From assembly GCA_040881995.1 (NCBI GenBank), contig JBBECD010000105.1, forward strand, positions 59,729 to 123,728: a stretch of 64,000 nt of DNA, written 5' to 3'. This DNA is from JAQCEJ01 sp040881995. GTDB taxonomy: Bacteria > Planctomycetota > Planctomycetia > Planctomycetales > Planctomycetaceae. The notes under the pieces were generated by a model. The model was given only the letters and a program-made list of their open reading frames with translations, searched no databases and was not told where the DNA came from. This document shows positions 53,701-61,436 of the stretch, one piece after another; within the stretch, counting starts at the first letter, position 1; each line of letters starts with the position of its first letter. The position numbers and the translations under genes were made by a program.

Positions 53701-54577
53701 GCTGGGCCAGCGTCCCTTCGGTAAAGGGGGGATGTCCCGTCAGCAAGAAGTAAAACGTGCAGCCCAGACTATAAATGTCGGCCCGCGCATCGACGGTGTG
53801 ACTGTCGAGCGCCTGTTCGGGGGCAAGATAATCGGCCGTCCCCAGCACTTTTTCATCGTGGCGAATCGTCAGCGGGTCTTCGTCTTCGACGTCGAAAAAC
53901 CGGGCGAGTCCGAGGTCGAGAATCTTCACCACGCCGTTCTGATCAAGCAGCAGGTTTCCCGGCTTCACATCGCGATGCACCAGTCCCGACTGATGCGCGT
54001 GATACAAACCCTCGGCGGCCTGACGGATGTATTCCGCAGCGGGCGCGTAGTCGAGCACCCCTTCTTTGACCACGAGTTCCTGGAGGCTTTTTCCCTCGAC
54101 ATATTCCATCACGAGGAAGTGGATGTCGGTGTCTTTGTCTTCTTCTTTATCGACGTCGTAGGCCCGCACGATGTTCGGGTGATCGAACGAAGCGACCGCT
54201 TGCGCTTCGCGATGAAAGCGGGCCAGATACGACGCATCGTTGACGCGCTTCGTCGGCAGCACCTTGATGGCGCAGCGCCGCCGCATCAACACGTGTTCGG
54301 CGAGATAAACCGAACTCATGCCCCCTTTGCCCAAGAGCGACAGCAGCCGATATTTCCCGAGGAAAAAACCCTTATGTTTTCCTTGCAGCAGTTTGTCGGC
54401 CTGCCACTGCGTCAGCGCTTTGCGTTTGACGAGTTCCTCGGCGAGGACGCGGGGGTTGTCAAAGGCGACGCCTTGGTTTTTCAGCGTCGATAACAGCTTC
54501 TTGAGTTGCTCGACTTCGATCAAGCCACTCTGCTTTATGAGATTGAGAAGAACTTCAGATGTGAATTTGATGGGCAT
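50711..54577 (-). CDS. Ser/Thr protein kinase with membrane anchor and extracytoplasmic beta-helix-like domain
   Basis: 1288 residues. An N-terminal helical domain (1-72) precedes a Hanks-type kinase (about 74-345) with GKGGMSSV loop, K105, catalytic HRDVKPGN (201-208), DLG in place of DFG (221-223) and APE (252-254). A very long Ser/Pro/Ala-rich linker (about 370-855) follows, then a membrane helix (about 860-882, LAAGALAVVAIIASIFLFGG). The last 370 residues are beta-strand ladders like pectate-lyase/right-handed beta-helix proteins. It probably senses an external polymer or surface component and phosphorylates targets inside. The ligand is unknown. Planctomycetes carry many such kinases. 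Confidence 0.85.
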   Translation of the reverse strand: MPIKFTSEVLLNLIKQSGLIEVEQLKKLLSTLKNQGVAFDNPRVLAEELVKRKALTQWQADKLLQGKHKGFFLGKYRLLSLLGKGGMSSVYLAEHVLMRRRCAIKVLPTKRVNDASYLARFHREAQAVASFDHPNIVRAYDVDKEEDKDTDIHFLVMEYVEGKSLQELVVKEGVLDYAPAAEYIRQAAEGLYHAHQSGLVHRDVKPGNLLLDQNGVVKILDLGLARFFDVEDEDPLTIRHDEKVLGTADYLAPEQALDSHTVDARADIYSLGCTFYFLLTGHPPFTEGTLAQRLMAHQTKKPPPLEGERPDIPKDLLNIINKMMVKDMAHRYQTAGEVERDLIVWLQRHSSLKSLGQQSDFSGSVLGAGSSVDNFPVVDSASNSDLVSAGVDQVGQDQDLASFFSQMSGGPSAPSKPAPSPKGSPAAKAGSPSSPADSSRIASTPAKKLPRKTGDSTPLQETRKGSAPVPSQPAVAKRSNAKPASTPSVKGAQSKPASPVNSGSDAAPSPFSFIPADLPSDSAPLGTPFIQTEAPSSASSGNGDSGKSPSSKKLTADASPPASSAAPAENVHVGDSNAATSTPSAEQPASATSAESAESADPMNAFLSGLNEIEARKSSVISKASGTKPASSIEPAQAEPIGSAGSDAHRSTVPPEGVEMSKSASEALSPSPVSKEVGDTPAAERVSERSSSPDGFSTLLVPRADRETSGGDKPGEASTTATAPAMNSKALEPEPVKIAARVALPVARSAAPAAGSVWPTSDVSKTSAATSIPVAAEVPVSSAVVPGSVPLATPAAPASIASPVSQNTNSSPFDFTAAPKQPSSSQERGLPSPGIAEFGAAVSRPAAGSHTPPGSSLTSKRNIALAAGALAVVAIIASIFLFGGGGGDDDQKAAGKPHRQKTEPVTPAAAVSTPKSDISANTIGDKLEYIVGTSGDFATIDAAVKHVQKTFDPRRRSERRWIKIEPGTYPERIVIDNSSAEANFPRGVNFVSTVEGGRIVLAPAGTEPALVVKDAEAITLKGFDIQAGGKDIAVALEGYLPGFALRNSSVTGFNKLGIQFDSVTGAPKDDVVLELVVLQAGNPAADGVSLTSISSPLSEIVVANCRFLGPMNCGIRLTADVSYFDVKETIFAETKTGVRIDGARALRTAIFNNNTFYRVDHGFAFSEMPASDTSGLGFYRNLFAEVTTAEAIVEKGYNPGILIGMLHSLDPEGGWRHNWSTRPSSATSSAGEIVELFAHDGIQGVNDFHFASTDPAAANFLAPSDQSPHRFVGAPPEGRKPYIGAVAP

Positions 54578-54848
54578 TGATCCTGTCCTGGAAACGCAAT
54601 GTCTGCCTGCCGTTACCTTAACATCCTCTGAACGCCCTTTCCAGCCAGAGTTTGCTGATCGGGACAGATTGTCAGATGGTCAGTTCACCATGTGACGAAT
54701 AAAACGCGGAGGTGCGTCTGCTAATGATCACCTGGGCCGAACCCATTTGCTCCTCGGGTGTCGAATCAACGGCGACAGGCTGATGATCACGCGATATCAT
54801 GAGTCATTTGAAGAATTGAAAAACTCTGCCCTCGAAATGAGGATTGAA

Positions 54849-56948
54849 ATGTCGACCCTCGTCCCCCTCACCGGCGCCGCGCAAATTCGTGCCGTCTGCC
54901 CGCACGATTGCCCCGATACGTGCGCCATGCAGATCACGGTCGAGGATGGCCGAGCCGTGAAAATCGCCGGCGATCGCGCCCATCCTTTTACGCAAGGATT
55001 TCTCTGTCACAAAGTCTCGCGGTATCTCGACCGCGTGTATCATCCCGAGCGGTTGACGGTCCCGCTGAAACGGACCGGCCCCAAGGGGAGCGGCCAATTC
55101 GAGCCGATCTCCTGGAACGCCGCCCTTGATGAGATCGCCGCTCGCTTCCGCGCTATCGCCGCCGGCCCTCACGGCCCACAAGCCATTTTACCGTACAATT
55201 ACGCCGGGACGATGGGGAAAGTCCAGAATGAAAGTCTCGACCGCCGATTTTTTCATCGGTTGGGGGCCTCGCTGCTCGATCGCACCATCTGCGCCACCGC
55301 AGGCGGAGAAGGCTTCACCTACACCATCGGCTCGCGTCGCGGGACCGACCCCGAAGCGTTTAACGACAGCCGCTACATCATCAATTGGGGTTCGAACACC
55401 GCCGTCACCAACATGCATCTCTGGGTACGGATGCTCAACGCCCGCAAGCAGGGAGCCAAAATCGTCACGATCGACCCGTATCGCTCGCTCACGGCGGCGC
55501 GCAGCGACTGGCATCTGCCGATTTGCGTCGGCACCGACGCCGCGCTCGCCCTCGGCATGATGCACATCATCTTCCGCGATGAACTGCACGACCGCGATTA
55601 CCTCGAAAAATATTGTCTCGGGACGGAAGAACTCCGCGAACGCGTGCTTCGTGATTATCCCCCCGAACGTGTCAGCGAGATCACGGGTTTGCCAATCGCC
55701 GACGTCGAGCAACTCACCCGCGAATACGCCACGACCTCCCCCGCGGCGATCCGTATCAACTACGGCATGCAGCGGCATTACGGCGGCGGGATGGCCGTCC
55801 GCACGATTTCCTGTCTTCCCGCGACCATCGGTGCCTGGCGACACAGGGCAGGGGGGATTTTGCTCTCGACCAGCGGGTACTATCCGCTCAACACGCAAGC
55901 CCTGCAGCGGCCCGATCTCATTCCGCCGGGGACGCGGACCATCAACATGGTTCAACTCGCCGAGGCGCTCGCCGGTGAACTCCCCGGCCCGCCGGTGCTG
56001 GCAATGTACGTCTACAACAGCAACCCGGCGGCGGTCGCGCCGGATCAAACGCGAGTGCTCAAGGGACTCCGCCGCGACGATCTCTTCACCGTCGTGCACG
56101 AGCAGTTTCCGACCGACACCGTCGACTACGCCGACGTCGTGCTCCCCGCGACGACGCAGCTCGAACATTTCGACCTGCACACGTCGTACGGGCATCATTA
56201 CGTCCTCGCCAATCAACCGGCGATTGCACCGCTGGCGGAAGCGAAGCCCAACACTGAAGTTTTTCGGCAACTCGCCGCGCGACTGGGATTCGAATCTGAA
56301 TTGTTTGACGTTTCCGACGAAGAACTCGCCCGCGTGGCGCTCTGGGAGAACGAATCCAACGTCCCCGAAGCATTACGCGGCATCACGCTCGACCGCCTCA
56401 AAGCCGAGGGTTCGGTAAAACTCAACCTGCCGCGCGAACTGACCCCCTATGCTCAGGGCAATTTCGCCACACCGAGCGGCAAATGTGAGTTCTACTGCGA
56501 ACGCCTGCAGAAAATAGGGTTCGATCCGTTGCCGACGTACCTGCCACCGAAGGAATCACGCGAGTCAAAACCCGATCTCGCCGCCAAGTATCCGCTGCAA
56601 CTTCTGAGCCCGCCGCGGCCGCAGTTTCTCAACTCGTCGTTCGTGAATATCCCGTCGTTGCGCGTTCCCGGCGAAGTGCCGGTGTTGCTCATCTCAGCCG
56701 CCGACGCCCAATCGCGTTCGCTCACGGACGGCGACCGTGTCCGCATCGGAAACGATCGCGGCGAGTTTGAAGCGGTTGCCGCTATCAGCGACACCGTTCA
56801 TGCGGGATTGGTCGTCGCCGAGGGAATCTGGTGGCATAAATTGACCGGCGGCAAAGGGAACGCCAATCTCACGACATCGACCGCGCTCACCGACTTCGGC
56901 GGCGGCGCGACGTTCTTCGATAACCTCGTTGAAGTGGCAAAGGCGTGA
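54849..56948 (+). CDS. molybdopterin oxidoreductase (formate dehydrogenase/DMSO reductase superfamily)
   Basis: 699 residues from ATG 54849, with GAGG six bases upstream; upstream in-frame ATGs at 54747, 54783 and 54837 are alternatives. The N-terminus CPHDCPDTC plus a later C (GFLCHK) binds a [4Fe-4S] cluster. The bis-MGD fold follows with RTICATAGGEG near residue 150 (candidate Cys ligand), INWGSNTAVTNMHLW and the C-terminal molybdopterin-binding beta barrel (LTDGDRVRIGNDRGEFEA). Not a formate dehydrogenase of the CH type; substrate unknown. No Tat signal, so it is cytoplasmic. It stands alone, without an electron-transfer subunit nearby. Confidence 0.85.
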   Translation: MSTLVPLTGAAQIRAVCPHDCPDTCAMQITVEDGRAVKIAGDRAHPFTQGFLCHKVSRYLDRVYHPERLTVPLKRTGPKGSGQFEPISWNAALDEIAARFRAIAAGPHGPQAILPYNYAGTMGKVQNESLDRRFFHRLGASLLDRTICATAGGEGFTYTIGSRRGTDPEAFNDSRYIINWGSNTAVTNMHLWVRMLNARKQGAKIVTIDPYRSLTAARSDWHLPICVGTDAALALGMMHIIFRDELHDRDYLEKYCLGTEELRERVLRDYPPERVSEITGLPIADVEQLTREYATTSPAAIRINYGMQRHYGGGMAVRTISCLPATIGAWRHRAGGILLSTSGYYPLNTQALQRPDLIPPGTRTINMVQLAEALAGELPGPPVLAMYVYNSNPAAVAPDQTRVLKGLRRDDLFTVVHEQFPTDTVDYADVVLPATTQLEHFDLHTSYGHHYVLANQPAIAPLAEAKPNTEVFRQLAARLGFESELFDVSDEELARVALWENESNVPEALRGITLDRLKAEGSVKLNLPRELTPYAQGNFATPSGKCEFYCERLQKIGFDPLPTYLPPKESRESKPDLAAKYPLQLLSPPRPQFLNSSFVNIPSLRVPGEVPVLLISAADAQSRSLTDGDRVRIGNDRGEFEAVAAISDTVHAGLVVAEGIWWHKLTGGKGNANLTTSTALTDFGGGATFFDNLVEVAKA

Positions 56949-57044
56949 TGAGGGATGGGGAGATCGGGGGATGGGGAGAGGAGAATAGGGCAAAGTGGCC
57001 CCAGTCTTTTTCTCCCGATCTCCCCATCTCCCGATCCCCCTATC
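56948..57044. repeat. GGGGAGATCGGG-word inverted repeat after the molybdoenzyme gene
   Basis: GATGAGGGATGGGGAGATCG words at 56948-56980 are mirrored by CTCCCGATCTCCCCATCTCC at 57011-57044. It starts at the stop codon of the molybdoenzyme gene and ends 50 bases before the next start. Same family as 4208-4329 and 57624-57695. Confidence 0.8.
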
Positions 57045-57093
57045 TCAATTCATAGTCATTGCCACTTCACACGCTGCCTCTTAACATGCTCGT

Positions 57094-57660
57094 ATGAACC
57101 ACACGCCTCACATCAATGACGACTCACGCCCGCCGACTCCTGCGGAGTGGGTAGGCATCGTTCTGCTCTGGCTGGGGGCGGGTTTGATGACGCTCAGCGT
57201 GTGGGAACGGACCGCGGGACTGCCGTTTTCGATGCCGGGGTTCTGGTATCGGCATCAGACATTGTGGGGTTTCATCGGAGCGGCGACACTGGTCGTTGGC
57301 GCCGTGCTCGTCAAGAAACAACCGCGGCGGTTCGTGAAGACGAGTTGGCGCGCCGACCAACCCGGCTTGCGATTCCGCCGGATTGAACTCTTCACCAAAG
57401 ACAACTGCCCGCTCTGCGAAGAAGCGTACGTGATCATCGGCGAATATCGCGATTACCTGCCTCGACCCGAACTCCGCGATATCACATCGAACCCCGTCTG
57501 GCAGGCGGATTACGCCGATAAAATCCCGGTTGTCGTCTGCGATGGCAAAGTCCGCTTCCGCGGCCGCATCAATGAAGTTCTCCTGCGGCGGTTGATTCAG
57601 GGAACGCCGCAGGTAGCCTCCGGCGATGGGGAGATCGGGGGATTGGGAGATGGGGAGTAA
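57094..57660 (+). CDS. membrane protein with glutaredoxin-like (DUF836) domain
   Basis: 188 residues. Two membrane helices (WVGIVLLWLGAGLMTLSVW and FIGAATLVVGAVLV) are followed by a glutaredoxin-like fold of the DUF836 type: RRIELFTKDNCPLCEEAYVI with a CPLC pair at the redox position, and KIPVVVCDGKVRFRGRI. The protein may hold a membrane-tethered thiol-disulfide function. The last dozen residues, rich in Gly and Glu, are encoded entirely by the 57624-57695 repeat, so the natural domain ends near residue 175. Confidence 0.8.
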   Translation: MNHTPHINDDSRPPTPAEWVGIVLLWLGAGLMTLSVWERTAGLPFSMPGFWYRHQTLWGFIGAATLVVGAVLVKKQPRRFVKTSWRADQPGLRFRRIELFTKDNCPLCEEAYVIIGEYRDYLPRPELRDITSNPVWQADYADKIPVVVCDGKVRFRGRINEVLLRRLIQGTPQVASGDGEIGGLGDGE

Positions 57661-57695
57661 GAAGTCTTCACTCCCCATCTCCCCATCTCCCGATC
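57624..57695. repeat. GGGGAGATCGGGG-word inverted repeat overlapping a gene 3' end
   Basis: GATGGGGAGATCGGGGGATT at 57624 onward and its mirror at 57669-57695. Exact 12-base arms GAGATGGGGAGT (57647-57658) and ACTCCCCATCTC (57670-57681) close an 11-base loop. The arm contains the last codons and stop of the glutaredoxin-like gene. Confidence 0.8.
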
Positions 57696-57773
57696 AAGCC
57701 GATCATCTTTTCGACGGCTGCAAAACTTACTATAATCCACCAAAACTCCAGATCTACCTGCGGAAAGCGCATC

Positions 57774-58235
57774 ATGCCGATAAAAACCGCTCCGACCGTT
57801 TCGAAAATTTTGATCGCCGATGATAACCAGCAAAACTGCGAACTGCTGGATGCGTACCTGTCCGGCGAAGGCTACGAGATCGAAATGGCCTACGACGGCG
57901 AAGAGGCGTTGCACAAGGTCGCCAGCTTCGGTCCCGACATCGTGCTGCTCGACATCATGATGCCCAAACTCTCGGGGTACGAAGTCTGCCAGCAACTCAA
58001 GCAGAACCCGATGACGAAGGACATTCCCATCCTCATCGTCACGGCTTTGAATGAAATGGGGGACATCGAAAAAGGAGTCGCCGCCGGCTGCGACGATTTT
58101 CTCTCGAAGCCGATCAACCGCATGGAACTGACCACCCGCGTCCGCTCGCTGCTCCGCGTCCGCCATCTCACCAACGAACGCGACCGGCTCTTGGCGTATC
58201 TCGCCGAGTTGGAACAGCACGTTCCGCCGGGATAA
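57774..58235 (+). CDS. single-domain response regulator with short C-terminal coiled coil
   Basis: 153 residues. Receiver domain with acidic pair D16/D17 in ADDN, phospho-acceptor D60 in LLDIMMPK, T90 and K112 of SKP. The last 25 residues (LLRVRHLTNERDRLLAYLAELEQ) are helical and could dimerise, as in PleD-type linkers; there is no output domain. No kinase is adjacent. It may act on a separate histidine kinase or diguanylate cyclase. Confidence 0.93.
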   Translation: MPIKTAPTVSKILIADDNQQNCELLDAYLSGEGYEIEMAYDGEEALHKVASFGPDIVLLDIMMPKLSGYEVCQQLKQNPMTKDIPILIVTALNEMGDIEKGVAAGCDDFLSKPINRMELTTRVRSLLRVRHLTNERDRLLAYLAELEQHVPPG

Positions 58236-58358
58236 CGTCTGCATTTGCTGATTCACATCCGGGTTCCTCGACCGCGCGCTCGCGAAGCAGGGGCTTCGAA
58301 GACTTGCGTTCCCAAGCAGAGCATGGAAACGAGATGATTCATCCCCTGAAAGCACGCC

Positions 58359-59585
58359 ATGTCTATCGACTCCACGACCACATCGACCGCTCAACTCCCA
58401 CTTGTGCGGATCAAACCGCGCCGGGCGCAGCCGTTTTTTGGCCGGCATCCCTGGGTCTTCGCGGGGGCGATTCAAATCGTTGAAGGCGACCCTGCTCCGG
58501 GGGATGAAATCATTCTCGCCTCGAATGAAGGGCAATTCATCGGCCGCGGGATCTACAACCCGCATAGCAACATCCGCGTCCGCATGTACGGCTGGGACCA
58601 GGAGACGCCGCTCGATCGCGAATTGTGGTCGCGTCGGCTCGACGAGGCGATCGATCTCCGCCGGCTGTTGTTTCCCGACGCCAGCTCGTCCAGCGCATAC
58701 CGCGTCGTCAACAGCGAAGCCGACGGACTCTCCGGCCTCACCGTCGACCGTTACGGCGACTGGCTTGCCGTGCAGTTTACCTCTCTGGCATTGGCATGTC
58801 GCCGCGAAGAGATCATCAGCCTGCTGAGGGAAAAACTCAAACCGCGCGGCATCTGGCTGCGGACGGAGAAAGGGATTCGCGAAGCCGAGGGGCTCGAACT
58901 CGAAGACGGCTTGCTCGCCGGGGAAGAACCCGAGCGGACGATGTTCATCGAAGAGAACGGCGTGTCGTTCGGCATCGATTTGCGTCAGGGACAGAAAACC
59001 GGCTTCTACTGCGATCAGCGCGACAACCGCGCGGCGATCGCCAGGTATTGCCACGGTCAGAAAGTGCTCGATTTGTTCTGCTACTCCGGCGGTTTTTCGC
59101 TCGCCGCCGTCAAACTCGGCGGGGCGAAGTCTTGCCTCGGCATCGATTCCTCCGCGACGGCGATCGAGCTGGCCAAGGCGAACGCCGAACTCAACGGCAT
59201 CGGCGACCGCACCCGCTTCGAGCAGGGGGCGGTCTTCGAAACGCTGGAGAAATTCCAGCAGAATCAGGAACTTTTCGACGTGGTGATTCTCGATCCTCCG
59301 AAGATGGTGCGGCATCTCAAAGGGATCGACAAAGCGATTCGCGGCTATCACAGCTTGAATCGCCTAGCGGTCGACGTCCTTAAACCGGGCGGGATTCTCG
59401 TGACGTGCAGTTGCACCGGCCACGTCAGCCGCGAGATGTTCGCCCAAATTCTCGCCGACGTCGCCCAGCGGTCTCATCGCCCCATTCAAGTTCTGGAAGC
59501 CCGCGGCGCGGCCCCCGATCATCCCGTCTCGACGTATTGCCCGGAGAGCGAATATCTGAAATGCTTTATTTGCCGCGTGCTGTGA
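58359..59585 (+). CDS. rlmI: class I SAM-dependent rRNA (cytosine-C5)-methyltransferase, RlmI-like
   Basis: 408 residues. A PUA domain (about 15-95; FFGRHPWVFAGAI) precedes a linker with DGLSGLTVDRYGDWL. The Rossmann methyltransferase follows: VLDLFCYSGGFSLAAVKLGG (SAM site), DVVILDPPKMVR, and CSCTGHVS with the expected cysteine. It resembles E. coli RlmI (23S m5C1962). Specificity is inferred. Stands alone between the response regulator and a peptidase gene. Confidence 0.92.
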   Translation: MSIDSTTTSTAQLPLVRIKPRRAQPFFGRHPWVFAGAIQIVEGDPAPGDEIILASNEGQFIGRGIYNPHSNIRVRMYGWDQETPLDRELWSRRLDEAIDLRRLLFPDASSSSAYRVVNSEADGLSGLTVDRYGDWLAVQFTSLALACRREEIISLLREKLKPRGIWLRTEKGIREAEGLELEDGLLAGEEPERTMFIEENGVSFGIDLRQGQKTGFYCDQRDNRAAIARYCHGQKVLDLFCYSGGFSLAAVKLGGAKSCLGIDSSATAIELAKANAELNGIGDRTRFEQGAVFETLEKFQQNQELFDVVILDPPKMVRHLKGIDKAIRGYHSLNRLAVDVLKPGGILVTCSCTGHVSREMFAQILADVAQRSHRPIQVLEARGAAPDHPVSTYCPESEYLKCFICRVL

Positions 59586-59744
59586 AGAATAGGGGCGAGG
59601 GGCGAGGGGTTAGGTGACGGGGGATGAGTCGCACATTTTTTTGAACTGTTTGGTGGCGAACGACGTAATCTACTTACAGGGACGATGCACAGCGGGCATA
59701 ATGACTAACGAATTCCCAATGACCAATTCCCAAAGGGGGGAACC

Positions 59745-60449
59745 ATGTCGGCCCATTACCTGTTGATTCTAACGCTGCTCGCGGGAGACGCATCCGACGC
59801 CGTCGCCGCGAAAACTCCAATGAATGTCGAAAACCCCCACGCGATGCTCCAACGCGAAGTCGTCACCGGGACGCTGATCTTCAGTCAGGGGGACTGCCTC
59901 GCCGTCAAGGCGTACACGCAGAGCCCGTACACGCACGTCGGCGTCATCGTCCGCCGGAATGAAGCCGTCATCGTCTACGACTCCACCGCCGGCAAGGGGG
60001 TTCGCTGCCAGACGCTGGCGAACTATCTCGAAGACCAGAACCCCGCCGAGATTTACGTCTTCCATCCGCGCAAACCATTGACCGCCGAAAAATCACGGCA
60101 GCTCGAAGTCTATCTCGACGGCCAACTCGGCCGCCCCTACGACATCACGCACCACGTCACCGGCAGACGCTCAGAAGGAATCCACTGCGCCGAGTACGCC
60201 ACCGACGCCCTGATGTCGTGCCGCATGATGCACGCCGAGAAGCCGTCGCGCGTCTCCCCCGCCAGCCTCGCCGTAGGCATCGTCGAATCGAAGGTCTACC
60301 AAGAAGGCCGGACGATCGTCCTGATAGAACCGACGATCGCCGAGTCGACCGAAGATCTGTCGTGGTGCTCGCGGATGTGGGTCGACACGAAGAATTGCAC
60401 GTCCGATTTTTGCGGGATGCTGAAGCGGAAGGTGATGTGCCAGAGATAG
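59745..60449 (+). CDS. YiiX-like permuted NlpC/P60 cysteine peptidase
   Basis: 234 residues, start ATG 59745 after AAAGGGGGGAACC. The N-terminal 22 residues look like a signal peptide. The permuted papain-like order is visible: GTLIFSQGDCLAVKAYT, then H64 in YTHVGVIV, then the nucleophile C148 in GIHCAEYATD. Such YiiX/YebB-type enzymes cleave amide or ester bonds in cell-envelope components; the substrate is unknown. It is followed at once by the parS region. Confidence 0.78.
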   Translation: MSAHYLLILTLLAGDASDAVAAKTPMNVENPHAMLQREVVTGTLIFSQGDCLAVKAYTQSPYTHVGVIVRRNEAVIVYDSTAGKGVRCQTLANYLEDQNPAEIYVFHPRKPLTAEKSRQLEVYLDGQLGRPYDITHHVTGRRSEGIHCAEYATDALMSCRMMHAEKPSRVSPASLAVGIVESKVYQEGRTIVLIEPTIAESTEDLSWCSRMWVDTKNCTSDFCGMLKRKVMCQR

Positions 60450-60477
60450 TCAAGAGTCGAGGGACGGTCGCCCGCCC

Positions 60478-60493
60478 CGTTTCACGTGAAACG
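60478..60493. other. parS-like ParB-binding site 1
   Basis: CGTTTCACGTGAAACG, a 16-base perfect palindrome differing from the consensus TGTTTCACGTGAAACA only at the two outer positions. Chromosomal ParB (Spo0J) nucleates on such sites for origin segregation. The centre lies 42 bases from the second site. Confidence 0.85.
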
Positions 60494-60519
60494 GCCCTCC
60501 ATCCCCCACAACCGAGCGA

Positions 60520-60535
60520 TGTTTCACGTGAAACA
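60520..60535. other. parS ParB-binding site 2 (consensus)
   Basis: TGTTTCACGTGAAACA, an exact match to the conserved bacterial parS palindrome. It lies in intergenic DNA 70 bases after the YiiX-like gene. No parA or parB gene is in the window; they would be expected elsewhere on the chromosome. Confidence 0.93.
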
Positions 60536-61352
60536 AGCAGTCTGAAAATCGCACGACGAAAATCGAGCGAAAATGCAGCGAAATGCGCGTCGCAGCGCAC
60601 TTTGTGCGCGTCCTAAACCATTCTCCCACCTGCAGAAGGGGGCCGAAGGCCGGATGACGGCGCATTTGCAGCGCAAAAACGCCAAAAAAACCACCAAAAA
60701 CGACAAAAAACGACGCTTTGCGCGCAATTCAGCGCAAAAAAGCGCGCCGAAATCGACGTCGTGTCTGCAATCCAACTCCTGACACTGTCAGCCCTTACGA
60801 ACCCCTCACCGGTGCGCGCCAATGCGCGCTGCGCACGCATGTCATTGCGTGCATATAAATCGGCGAGTTTTGTCGAGGAAGTGCCTCTCAGGGCATCAGT
60901 CCAGGTGGTTTGGGTATATCCGGTAGCCCCAAATCACTCGCCGATGGCAAACACGGCGATTCCAGAACAAATGGGACCGGAACATGGGAAGAACGAGAAG
61001 AATGGGATAGCAAACATCGCCGCAAAAAGTTGTATGAAATGCAAATTGCGCGCACGAAACGCGCGCAAAAGCATCACTCGCGCGCTCAAAAGCGACACTC
61101 GCGAGCGCAAAAACGCCACTTGGGCGTACCTTTGCGCATTTCTCGCACAAATTTGAACACCATTTTAGGAGGAGGGCGCAAGGGCAGGTGTCTTCGGGAT
61201 TCGCGGTTAATGGAGCGTCTGCGGCGTTCCCTGAAGACGCCCGACGATCCCCTCGGCCAGCCGCCAACCCGCGCCGCGCAACCATGCGCCTATGCGGGGC
61301 GTTGATGCTTCGCACCAATGTCGGATCGATGTTGGGGAATGGGAACGTTTTC
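60536..61352. other. gene-free GCGCAAAA-rich region after parS
   Basis: About 800 bases without a credible gene; open frames are Arg/Lys/Ala-rich in several frames at once, a sign of repeat DNA. AGCGCAAAAACGCCA occurs twice exactly (60670-60684, 61104-61118). Three 19-21 base units at 61061-61121 repeat the pattern GCGCGCAAAAGCnnCACTC. A/T tracts alternate with GCGC steps. No DnaA box (TTATCCACA) was seen. Confidence 0.6.
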
Positions 61353-61430
61353 AAAGAGCCGCAGGGTTTACCCCTGCGGTTTTCCTATCTACATTTCTTA
61401 GGACCGCAGGGATAAACCCTGCGGCTCTTT
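61353..61430. repeat. inverted REP pair 1 (downstream of the RAYT gene)
   Basis: Two 28-base units in opposite orientation (61353-61380 and 61403-61430), 22 bases apart. Each has the head AAAGAG and a hairpin CCGCAGGG-loop-CCCTGCGG with a five-base loop; they differ at one base. The pair forms a BIME-like element directly at the 3' end of the transposase gene. Confidence 0.92.
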
Positions 61431-61436
61431 GTCTTC

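Noticed and set aside
59641..59672. TTGAAC-N19-TAATCT as a promoter of the YiiX-like gene
   Set aside because: Spacer of 19 bases and partial hexamers; too weak to call.
60761..61156. Open frames in the GCGCAAAA region
   Set aside because: Several frames are open at once with Arg/Lys/Ala repeats, as expected for repeat DNA rather than a gene.
61188..61415. Small plus-strand frame after AGGAGGAGG near the REP pair
   Set aside because: Ends inside a REP hairpin and has no protein-like pattern; the purine run is probably chance.
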